NCBI GenBank assembly: GCA_022570795.1
Contig: JAKUDP010000004.1
Location: 620,001-684,000, forward strand
DNA from: Sphaerulina vaccinii
Taxonomy: Eukaryota; Ascomycota; Dothideomycetes; Mycosphaerellales; Mycosphaerellaceae
Reading direction: 5' to 3'
Length of the DNA: 64,000 bases
A program made the translations under genes and the position numbers. Every line of letters starts with the position of its first letter. The first letter of the stretch is position 1. Positions 54,731-64,000 of this stretch are shown here, piece after piece. Below the pieces are notes generated by a model that was not told the DNA's origin, did no database searches, and saw only the letters and a program-made list of their open reading frames with translations.

Positions 54731-55825
54731 AACAATGGATATGTAGAATAGAGCAATCTGAACTGATGTGAACCTACCAGCACGAACATCACTCTCCGTC
54801 GTTCAAAACCCAGTGACCATCTTCATTGTCATCACCCTCAACAGCCTAGCCCTCATCTTCTTATCAGAGACCCTCCTCCACGAAGTAAGCTAATCTCACC
54901 TCACTTACCGCCGGCACACCGATTTCTCCACCCCATAAGCCCTCTCCGCTTCTCCACTGTCCTTGACTTCGCCACCGCAGTCCTCGAACTCCCTCGCCGA
55001 GATCCATACTGTGAGCCAACCTCACATCATATTCATGCCTGAGGCCACTCCTAGCGTTCTCAGTCTCCCAACCGGAAACCCAGTGGAAGCGAAAGGACCA
55101 TGCGGGCCCGTGGTGTCGTCGGAAAGAAAGTTGTGTCCAGAGAGGGAGGGAAGAACTTATATAGACTGGATTAGGGAGATCAGGGTCTGGACCGGTGAAG
55201 GAGATGCCTTATATGCCAGATCTCGGTGAGTGGTGAATAAGATGCCTAGTATAGTGAATGAGATGCCTGACGGGGAATGAACCGCCTAATGTCGACGACC
55301 GGTGGAGGAGATGCTTGACCGGTCTGGACCCTGATCTAGTAGTCCTTAGGGTATATAAGTCTGTCTTCGCCCGCAGACCAGGCAAAGACACTAGCGGCGC
55401 AAGAAGAACGGGTATGGCCTGCGGGTGGCGGTGGAATGTTCGTCAGGGAGGAGTGTGCGCGTCGGTCACGTCAAGCGTGGTGTATGTCTCTCGTGCTTTA
55501 GGCGAGGACTGGGCCGAGGGAGATCCAGGCGGAGTCGAAGCCTTGTGTGAAGTGGGGGTCCAGGGATGTCAGTATGTAAAGTAGATCTTCGGTCAAGGAT
55601 ATGTGCATCATCTCCGCTGATACCGAAGTCAAGTTTGATATACAGCGGACAGTAGGCAGTGCAGCACCTTCACGTCTTGCATCTCTATCCTCATGATGAT
55701 TTCTAGGCCCAGGTAGCTGCAAGCAGATCTGAACACTGTTGATGAGTAGTGCTCGAGCGATGTGTCAGTCAGGTGGACCGTCCCTGCGCAAGGCCTGAGG
55801 GAGCGCATCGCAATGCCACGGACAC
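54731..55825. other. Intergenic with a hydrophobic frame and short repeats
   Basis: About 1.1 kb. Near 54780-54890 a short frame reads VQNPVTIFIVITLNSLALIF, like a membrane helix, and ends at a donor-like GTAAGC; it may be an exon relic but I find no start or partner. At about 55195-55325 a degenerate repeat with cores like GTGAATGAGATGCCT occurs four times. Confidence 0.35.
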
Positions 55826-56661
55826 TCATTCATCGATACTCTCTCCTCTGATCGTGCCACGAGCACGAAAAGCTCTCGCAATCGCCTGCAGATCTGCGAG
55901 TTTTAGTCCTTTCAACTCTTTCCTAGAGCCGATTTCGGTAGCCACGATTCGTACTTCATCGAGCGCAAGCCTGACGTCTCGATTCACTGATATGTCGTAG
56001 TCACTGAAACAGCCGGGCTTATTGCTGCACTTCAAGACTCCTTTCTCGACTTTGAGCTCGACCAGAATTTGAGTTGGTTCTCTGTCCATGTTCTGCCACT
56101 TCCACGAGGAAGAAGTCTTGGGAATAGACATCGTCACATTGCGACACAGAACGAATTCTGCTTCCGCCTGAGCGCGAAATTCAACGCTTTGTCCATGCGA
56201 ATCACACCAGATTGACGGACAAGCACTTCTGCAACTTTATGATCGAAGAAAGTGGACTGGACGTGAATATCGAGGTGCATGGTGGTGCAGAATCGGCGCA
56301 ACGCTTCCGGGCAGCCTCTAGTGATGCATGGAAGGATGAGGCTCCCGAGATCATGATTGAGAGCTCAATCATTCTCGTTGATGAACAAGAAGTCGTATAT
56401 GCGTTCTCGTAGCTCGGCTGGTAGCTTGGTGAATCGGAAAGGACCTTGTCGTACTTTTGCTGTTTCCCAGCTTGACCCTATTTTAGTCTTGTCGCAGGCG
56501 GCGATATCAGCCTTGTCGGCGTTATGGAGGAGCAAGTCCGATATGTGCAGTCCACAAGCACGTTTCGCAGGTTTGTCTCCAGTGTCGTCTGACGCAGATC
56601 GCTTGCTCGACGGCACTGCTGTGCTCGACATACCGGACATGAAGCCGAAGAAGACATCCAT
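55826..56661 (-). pseudogene. Disrupted gene with LPAELRERIY motif
   Basis: From an ATG at 56661 (MDVFFGFMSG) the frame runs to a TGA at 56365-56367. It contains a basic Ser-rich start and then FTKLPAELRERIYDFLF, the signature opening of a large fungal family with F-box-like N-termini. The same frame continues as protein-like sequence after the TGA for about 75 codons. A one-base shift near 56190 then leads into the frame ending at 55826 (FVLCRNVTMSIPKTSS, later LKLADLQAIARAFRAR), typical of the C-terminal half of such proteins. No splice sites explain either break. I read it as a decayed gene; a truncated 98-residue product is the alternative. Confidence 0.55.
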
Positions 56662-57710
56662 CTTGATTCGCGCTGATACTGCTTGTAGCAAGCCCGTATG
56701 CTTCAAAGCTCTTGTTGGTGCTGTGGTGGCGAAGGGGTGCTGCGATGTTACTTCTAGCAGAGGTGGTCTCCGACCAAGAAGTATTCACGTATCGATTCCA
56801 GTTGAGTATGGAGACCTAAACAGTGAGATCTGCGAGTGTCAGTGAACTGCTGTTGCCTTAGGTGCAGCAGTAACGGAAATCGAAACTTTTAGCATGTGAA
56901 GCGGCACAAACATGTGAATTTGTGAGACATCTGACGACCGATCTGTGTCTGCTGTCTGACACAAAGCATACGGACTCCAGGAGGAACGTTGAGTGGCAAC
57001 GGCAAGAACGATGGATGATTGCTTCTGGCGGTCCCAGGGCATAGGCTGCTCTCCGTGTGCCGTGAGCACGATGCCGGCCTCAGCCATCAGACTCGTGAGA
57101 CGATGATGGAGTGGTGTATGGCTGCGAGTATGTGGAAGATGACTGCATAGAGAGCTGTAGTCAATGCCACCACGCCTCAGCACGCGAACAATGCATTTAT
57201 GCGCCTCCCGCGTGCCTTGTACTTCAGTACCACTGCCGATCTTCGAACGTCCTGTCTCGGCGTTGTCTTGTGCTTCAGAGTGCCAGACCAGATTCACGTC
57301 TGGGCCTGTGGCCCTGCGATGGTGACGCTCTTCGCGATGATGGCTTCGCGTGCGCGATCCGCTGATGTCTTCAGAAGGAGAAGATTGTTGTTTCTCCTTC
57401 TGTTACCAGTAACCGGGAATACGGCACAGTAGCCAACTGGAGCGAACTGCCGGGGTACTGTAGCGAAGTCGCAATTGCTCGGTCTTTCAATCTGCGCGAG
57501 ATGGAAGGCGTCTTCTATCCGTGACCTTTTTCTCCATCTTGAGATCATCGACCTCCTCAATTTCATGTCCATTGTCCGGGATAGACTCTACCAGGACTAG
57601 GACTAGGAAGAACAATCCCTTGTCGCCTCGCGCTCAGTCAGCAATCGCGGCCGAGACCGGAAGCTAAAGCGACGCCAAGAATACCATAAAACCAGGGCTG
57701 CGAGACGGAG
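56662..57710. other. Intergenic
   Basis: About 1.05 kb upstream of the monocarboxylate-type transporter. A 152-codon minus-strand frame at 56839-57297 lacks an ATG at its start and has no features. The stretch should hold the transporter promoter. Confidence 0.4.
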
Positions 57711-59210
57711 ATGTCACGGTCTTCTGCAAGTGATTTGGGCAGGGAATTGGAACGTGAGAAGTCGATCGAAGGAGGCAAATCACTTGAGACCAGCCATGAT
57801 GAACATCTCACAGAGCACCAAAAAGAAGTGATCGAAGCCGCCGAACCACCTTTTACACAACATGAGGACGATGTGTTTGAGGACGAAAAGGATGACAATG
57901 GCGAGAATTTGGAACGAACCGCAACGCAAGCCTCATCTAAGCCCAGCGTGAACAATATCAAACATGTCCCCAATGGAGGACTCTGGGCCTGGCTACAGGT
58001 TCTCTCCAGTTTCTTCTTGTTCATGAACACGTGGGGAATCATAAACACCTTCGGAACATATCAGACCTACTACGAGACTGGGCTCTTATCGAGCTCTACG
58101 CCTAGCGCGATCTCTTGGATTGGATCTGTTCAGGCAACGCTTCTTATGCTTGTTGGATCCTTAACTGGACCAATCTACGATGCTGGATATGTTCGCTCTC
58201 TGGTCGCAGTAGGCACTTTTCTTGTAGTGTTCGGGACCATGATGTTGTCTCTCAGTACAGAGTACTATCAAGTAATGCTCTCCCAGGCGATCTGTGTGGG
58301 CCTTGGATCTGGATGTCTGTTCATACCTTGTGTCGCTGTGCTCAGCACATACTGGAGCACACGACTCGCAACAGCTATAGGCATCGCCGCAGCGGGATCG
58401 AGCATTGGAGGAGTGATATACCCAGTCACGTTTTACCGACTACAGCCAGTTATCGGATTCCCTTGGGCAGTCCGCGTGCTAGGTTTCATAACGCTGGGAA
58501 CGCTCGCAGTCAGCAATGCGGTCCTACGTGTCCGTGTCTTACCTGCTGGCAGGAGAAAGATGTTCGATTTGACTGCGTGGAAAGAGGTTCCCTTTATCTT
58601 CTTCACACTGGGGACCTTTATCGGCTTTCTTGGATTATACGTATGTTGCCTCCTCTCTTTCACTGCCCGGCTACCAGACTAACATGTTCAATAGACTCCT
58701 TTCTTCTATGTCCAATCATACGCACTTTCACTTGGAACCTCACCAGATCTCGCCTTCTACTTGCTGGCAATCCTGAACGCCGCCTCGACTTTCGGCCGAA
58801 TCCTTCCCAATCTGATCGCAGACCGCATTGGACCTTTCAACGTAATCATCCCTTGCACATTCATGACCGGAATCCTCTGCCTTTGCCTCATCGCAGCGAA
58901 GACGTTCGGTTCTGTAGCCGCAATCATAGCTTTGTACGGCTTCTTCTCCGGGACGTTCGTCTCTTTGCCAGCAACGATATACGTACACATCACGAAGAAT
59001 CGAGGCATGATCGGCACGAGGATGGGAATGGGCTTTGCTGTCACTAGTTTAGGCATCCTAGTAGGAACGCCGATATCTGGAGCGATCCTTGGCATGAGTG
59101 GTTACCCGAGTACTTGGGCATATGGAGGAGTCATGACCGTTGCTGCTGGAGTGTTAATCTGTGTTTGTAGAGTCAGTAAAGGTGGATGGGGTCTCAAGAG
59201 TGTGGTCTGA
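57711..59210 (+). CDS. MFS monocarboxylate-type transporter
   Basis: Two exons: 57711-58640 and 58695-59210, with a 54-nt intron (donor GTATGT, branch GACTAAC, acceptor AATAG). The 481-residue product has an acidic, probably cytosolic N-terminus of about 85 residues, then NGGLWAWLQVLSSFFLFMNTWGIINTFGTYQTYYE, the typical first helix of fungal monocarboxylate (MCH-like) transporters. About twelve helices are visible. The second half includes a FGRILPNLIADRIGPFNV loop equivalent to the conserved MFS loop. Substrate unknown; yeast homologues are not all carboxylate carriers. The gene converges on the GMC/hydrolase gene, leaving only 58 bp between stop codons. Confidence 0.87.
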
Positions 59211-59268
59211 TATCGACAGAATATAATCAGAACAATTTGAGCGCCGCAACGACTTCTCTCGACTTTTC

Positions 59269-62200
59269 TCATGTTACCTCCACGTCAGACTTATGAGCGC
59301 GCTCAGCCATGATCTCTAGCTCATCAGCAATAGTCTCGAATACCGAGCCCGGCTCAGCGGCAACTTCACTCATCCAGGTGTCAAGATGTCCCAAGCCTGC
59401 GAATACTTTTCTTCGTGCAGCTTTTGCTCCAAACTTGTTGTTCAGTATTTGCTGCGTTCTGAGTATTGCCTCCGTTCGGAAGACCTGGCTCAGACCACCG
59501 GAAATCAGAAATATAGGAATGTTCCTCAGCTTCTCAAGGTTACGATCTGTGACAAGAGTCTTTCCCTGCTTGTCAGTGATGACTCCTTTGACTCCCATAT
59601 CAGCTAGGTGCTCGATCCCGTCAGCACTCGTCCCACTAAACACTTCATGAAGTCGAGAATGTGTGGCTTCGTTGAGATTGGCATGGTCCCACAGCCGGCC
59701 GTAAGGGAGTTGGGTCCTTTGACAGACACTCGAGTCGCAGAGCTCAGCTCGCGAGGTCCGAGGGTAGAAGCGCAGCACTAAGTTGATCGCTCGTTGGATC
59801 AGCGCGTCAGACGGGCTGGATTGGCAGTCATACCAATCACCAGCGACCCATCTATAGAGTCTGACAAGGCCGAGTCGTGCTTTCAGCTCATTCATGGGAG
59901 CGTAAAGGGGCGTCAGAAATGTCTGAGAAGCCACGGTGCCGGATATCAGGCCTGGACGTATTGTGCCATCAAGGAGTCCGCTTGCAAGAGCGACGGTGCC
60001 TACGCAATGCGCAATGACCAGAACTGGGCCATTATTGCGGTACGCATACACTGTCTCCAGTGCCGCCTCAACGTCAAGCCTCGCATCGAAAGCTTTCCAT
60101 GACTTCTGGCAAACAGATCTATCGACAGTGGCTGCTCGAGGGGTGACGCACCAGCAGCGATAGCCTAGGGCCGTGAAGTGCTCGATTGCATTTCGGCGTA
60201 TTGTAGGCAGAGCGAAGATCTCGTGCGTCACAGCACCTCCAGGGATAAAGAGTATGTCTTTTCCATTCGGCTGAACAGTTGGTTCCCACATGCGCAAAGG
60301 CACCTTGAAGCCATCTGATGCAGTGATCTTCTCTATCGAGGTAGGCGCAGCCTTGGTACTGATTGTGTTCGACTCATGTGCACAGTCCTCCGGATACTGG
60401 AGTGGCGCGAAAGGGACAAGCATGAACTTTGCCACATGCGTCGCAAACGTCCTGAGGAAGTCAAAAAGAGGACGAGGTCTAGCCTTGAATGATCGAAGTT
60501 GACGCACGAAATCCGTGGCTCGAAGTCTGATTGCGGCAGTTCCAATTTGGCGTCCATCAGCTGAGCGCAGGGTGGCGGCCATGTGAGTTGTCGCCCACCA
60601 CGCTCTGACAGGCGAGAATGCGATAGATGGGTTGATGGTCTTCACACCTTCAAAGTACATCATTTCGCCGAGGCTGCTGATCAGAACAAGGTCGTAGCGC
60701 ATGGTCCATGTCATCGATGTCTGAGAGTCTCGCTGGAATGGCGTGAAGATGCCACTCTGGATCCTGAGGGCATCTGTCGAGAGGGCTGAACATCGGGCGT
60801 ATCCACTGACATTGCCTTTGCAGGTGTCGCCAAGCTTCTTGATGACGATGTGCATTTCTAGCATCAATGGGTGCTTTTCTCCATCAATAAGGGCAGTTCC
60901 TCCCATAGTCTCGGAGAAGACAATGTCGTCTGCCGTATGTTCATTGTGTTTCGAGTACTCGATGTCAAACGACTTCTTGGTCTCCAGATCGATGGTCATG
61001 CCAGCTCTTGATGCCACGAGATCGACTACTCTTTCAGACAACGCAGTGATCGTAGCGACTGGGTTACTTCCCAGCGAGCGAGGGATCAGTGCTCCATCAG
61101 TGACCAGTAGACCAGCGTGAACAGCATCGCCGTCGCTGGAAAAGACTTCGCCTGTGTGCTTCGTTGCTCCGTTGCGTCCACTCCCATCGAACGACATACT
61201 CATACCACCAAGTGGATGCACACAAGCCTTGATGCCATCTTCCATAAACGTTCCGCCAAATGCATGTGTCATCTGCTTGAGGATGCTTTGCACTTTCAGG
61301 AGCTGTTTCGAACTCGCAACACCAGTCATATTCAGGGAAGGAATGTTCTGCTCGAGGGCCATCTTTCCAGTTGCACTGTCATGACCCAGAGTAAGATAGA
61401 CTTGAGTGTGGTCAAGGGCATCTCGTCCGTACCACGAATCTAGCAATGTCCGAGTGCACGTCTTGTACCAGCTTCCTGACGATGATGGGTAGGAAGGCAA
61501 AAGCCAACTGATCATTCGAAAGAACTTGATGATCACAGTAGGGAATGCACCATCCTGGATCAAGAATCCTTCGTCGACGGCTCCAGATTTGCGGCAATCG
61601 ATCATTCCTGAAATTGTGGGACCTGGAGGATCAGACAGTGGGACATTCCGTCCACAGCTGTTGACACGCTCGCTGAGATTGTAGCCAAAGGCCAGCATAC
61701 TGCCATTGCCACTCATCTGTTGGCCGACTTGTGAGCTGACGCCAAGACCTTCCTCTTTGCTGCGCAGAATAATCTCTGTGGTCCCTAGTGAGCCGGCACC
61801 CAAGAACACGAGCTTCTTCGCATGAACCCAGGATAGTGTTTCATTTTGAGAGCTCGACTTAGTCAGATCTCGATAGTATATGTTGTATCCTTCACTGGGA
61901 TGCTTTATGAGATAACGGACTTCACAGCCGCAGTAAACTTCAGCTCCCCAGTTCCAAGCATCAGCGAGATAGCTTGTCAACACAGTGTTCTTGCTACCAT
62001 CATTCAGCCCCATGCTGTCCTGACTGCTGAGCGTGCTGGACCGGAGCTTGACCCCAGCTGCAGTCTCACAGGTTGTGAAAGCTGTCATCAGGTGTGCAGA
62101 ATAGAAGTGTTTCTCGAGGCTCACGGCCTTTGCTTGCTGACGAAGGACATCGTACTTGCGTGGAGACGGGGAGGTCTCAGGATATTTTCTGGGCTCCAGC

Positions 62201-62831
62201 ATTGACCCGGCTCTTCTGAAATACTCATCGAGGCTGCCGTTCTGCCGGACTTCGTGTGGCCATTCTTTGCACCTCAGAACATCTGAGGTTGGACGCAGGA
62301 AGACGCCGGCGTTCAATAGACTAGTGCCACCTAGACCTGTTTGACTATCAGCCTCATCCGAACAGGATGTTGATAGGGAGTATTGCCATTGCCAACGAAT
62401 ACACTGCTTGCCTTCCCAATTATCCAGTGGTAGAGGCCAGTCTTGGAACCGAGATTGAGTGCGACGTTCCCGAGAAATGTCTTGATATGTCCTGTGAACT
62501 TCAAGTTCCGTGTAGCTTCCTTTAGACTCTCCGGGTACTGTCCTGGCCATCTTTCAAGTCCTCTTTCCAGTACGCAGACACTTTGTTTTGGCGTCGCGCG
62601 AGCCATTCGAGACGCTGCCACTCCCGCTCCGTACCCACTGCCGATGACAACGACATCGTATGAAGGTTTCAGTTGATCGAGGGATTTGCTCAATGTAGGT
62701 GGTTCTTGTTGAAATGCATTCGCGCGAGGTTGCTTTGTACTCCAGAATAGGAGATGCTGGTGCAATGCCTTGCAGAGTAGACCAAAGACTCGAAGCGCCA
62801 GGAGACATAGCTGGAGCGGCAGTTCTAACAT
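59269..62831 (-). CDS. GMC-type oxidoreductase fused to alpha/beta hydrolase
   Basis: Two exons, 62831-62387 and 62336-59269, giving 1,170 residues. The 50-nt intron begins with GC rather than GT (GCAATA) and ends in AACAG, with a GCTGAT branch; removing it joins VFVGNG to LGGTSLLNAG exactly as the family needs. A hydrophobic N-terminus precedes the FAD motif GSGYGAG (64-70). The first half follows cholesterol-oxidase-like GMC enzymes to the C-terminal VHPLGGM and SNPVATITALSER motifs. After a linker domain, the last 350 residues are an alpha/beta hydrolase with AHCVGT (near 924), where a cysteine takes the usual nucleophile serine place. Sterol or lipid substrates are plausible but unproven. 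Confidence 0.85.
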
Positions 62832-63685
62832 GGTCGTTGGATTGATGCGATGAAAGGTTGATGGGACTCACAACCAGATCGCATAACGAAGGATATATCG
62901 TGCACGAACGATGAGAAGGATTCTTGATCACCTTCATCGTACCAACAGCTCAGGTACACGCGATAGCACCATGTTGGGGTGATTCTGAATTATTGATAGG
63001 TCCAGCCGCATCAGGCATCCACCAGTCACTGGCGTCGTCGTCTCCTCATGGGCAGAGGCGATAACGGAAGCCAAAGGATCCACTTTTGACAGCAACGCGA
63101 TGGTGCAACCACTCACAACCCAGACGCTGCCTCGCAGTAGGACTTGCATCATGCGGCTAGGATTGCGGCTGAGATCTCTGCATGGCAACAGTCAAACAGT
63201 ATGCAGGATTGCTGAAGGAATTGGTGCCACGAACACAGTGGGGCGATGCATCCAGCCCGTGGGTGTGAACAAAGAGGATCGACGTCCGAAGATAGCTTTG
63301 CATTTGTATCTATGTGGCTGCATGATGATGCGTCAGCAGATGTCAAAGCGTGCCACTGTTGCACCGGAAAATTGACAGCTCATGTGGGGTCCACATGTGA
63401 AGTTCAGCTTGCCTCGCAGGATTGAAGCGCAAGAAAAGTGCGACTTATCATTCGCTGAACGGCAGTCGTGGTATTGCAATAGGATTGATGGATTCAACCA
63501 CTTTTCGGCAGAGACACTCACATATTCAATAGGCGTCCTCGGAATAGCCACTGCTCGATTCTATCGATGCAAAGCTCGCCCGACTGTATCTCAGCTGTAA
63601 GAGATTGCATGCTCCACGCAACTTTCGTGTTTTGGCCCATTCATTTATCGACGCGTATAACAATCATTCCAGGGATGAGCAGAAG
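62832..63685. promoter_or_regulatory. Divergent promoter region, GMC fusion and transporter
   Basis: 854 bp between divergent start codons. Short frames (for example 62934-63188, minus) lack family features. No specific motif is called. Confidence 0.4.
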
Positions 63686-64000
63686 ATGTCCGGCATCACA
63701 CCTAGCAAGGATCCAGCATGCAAACCCCAGGATATGGATGTCGTTGACAGAATGGGGTCTGAGACAACCACGACTATTACACCAGCAGGAGAGAACAAGG
63801 ACGATACACCGACCCTCCACGGCTGGCGCCTGTATCTCGTCATGTCCGGAGTCTTCACTGGGCTCTTCGTCTCCATGCTCGACACCTCTATCGTGGCGGT
63901 AGCACTTCCCACTATTGCAAACGAATTCCAAAACTTCGCCGATTCCACTTGGGTCTTCACCGCGTATATGGTCACTTATATGGCGTTCGGGATTATCCTC
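63686..64000 (+). CDS. MFS transporter, DHA2 type (partial, 5' end only)
   Basis: The frame from the ATG at 63686 (MSGITPSKDP) is open to the window edge, 105 codons. A polar N-terminus of about 45 residues is followed by a first helix ending in MLDTSIVAVALPTIANEF, the antiporter signature of 14-helix drug:H+ transporters, and the start of helix 2 (WVFTAYMVTYMAFG). It would export toxic compounds or metabolites. The rest lies outside the window, so the subfamily and integrity cannot be judged. It is divergent from the GMC/hydrolase fusion gene. Confidence 0.85.
   Translation, partial: MSGITPSKDPACKPQDMDVVDRMGSETTTTITPAGENKDDTPTLHGWRLYLVMSGVFTGLFVSMLDTSIVAVALPTIANEFQNFADSTWVFTAYMVTYMAFGIIL

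Overview
The window looks like nuclear DNA of a filamentous ascomycete (Pezizomycotina; I favour a Dothideomycete). Genes are dense on both strands. Introns are mostly 48-60 nt with GT...CTAAC/CTGAC...YAG signals. The gene set is typically fungal: Sip5, a glucosidase II beta subunit, fungal rhodopsin-like 7TM proteins, a free-standing A-T-R reductase, a multicopper oxidase, a Baeyer-Villiger monooxygenase and small secreted cysteine-rich proteins. No viral, bacterial or intact transposon sequence was recognised. Exon structures are read by eye from splice signals and protein family fit; none is backed by transcripts.

Layout. 1-16 kb: sip5 (cut by the left edge), an ARA2-type aldo-keto reductase, a coiled-coil membrane protein, a broken tRNA-Ala-like locus, a divergent betaine aldehyde dehydrogenase / choline oxidase pair, a BTB protein and a ubiquitin E2. 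16-24 kb: a TBC Rab-GAP, a decayed stretch with a truncated rhodopsin-like relic, and Arl1. 24-37.5 kb is accessory in character: a damaged multicopper oxidase, a cysteine-rich secreted protein, an F-box-like protein, an NRPS-like adenylate-forming reductase divergent from a DHA2 transporter, and an intact five-exon rhodopsin-like receptor. 38-49 kb: HAD hydrolase, membrane protein, RNPS1-type SR protein, type I glycoprotein, a second secreted protein followed by a decayed 153-bp repeat array, and a UPF0132-like membrane protein. 49-64 kb: a seven-exon Baeyer-Villiger monooxygenase, glucosidase II beta, a broken unknown gene, a monocarboxylate-type transporter converging on a large GMC oxidoreductase/hydrolase fusion, and the start of a second DHA2 transporter cut by the right edge.

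Functional links. The choline oxidase and betaine aldehyde dehydrogenase would together turn choline into glycine betaine, and both end in a PTS1-like tripeptide, suggesting a peroxisomal route. The reductase and DHA2 transporter share a 1.1-kb divergent promoter and may be the core of a small metabolite cluster. The monocarboxylate transporter and the GMC/hydrolase fusion are convergent neighbours and may serve one substrate. Several accessory genes are visibly broken (multicopper oxidase, rhodopsin-like relic, unknown gene near 56 kb, tRNA-Ala), so parts of the window are losing genes.
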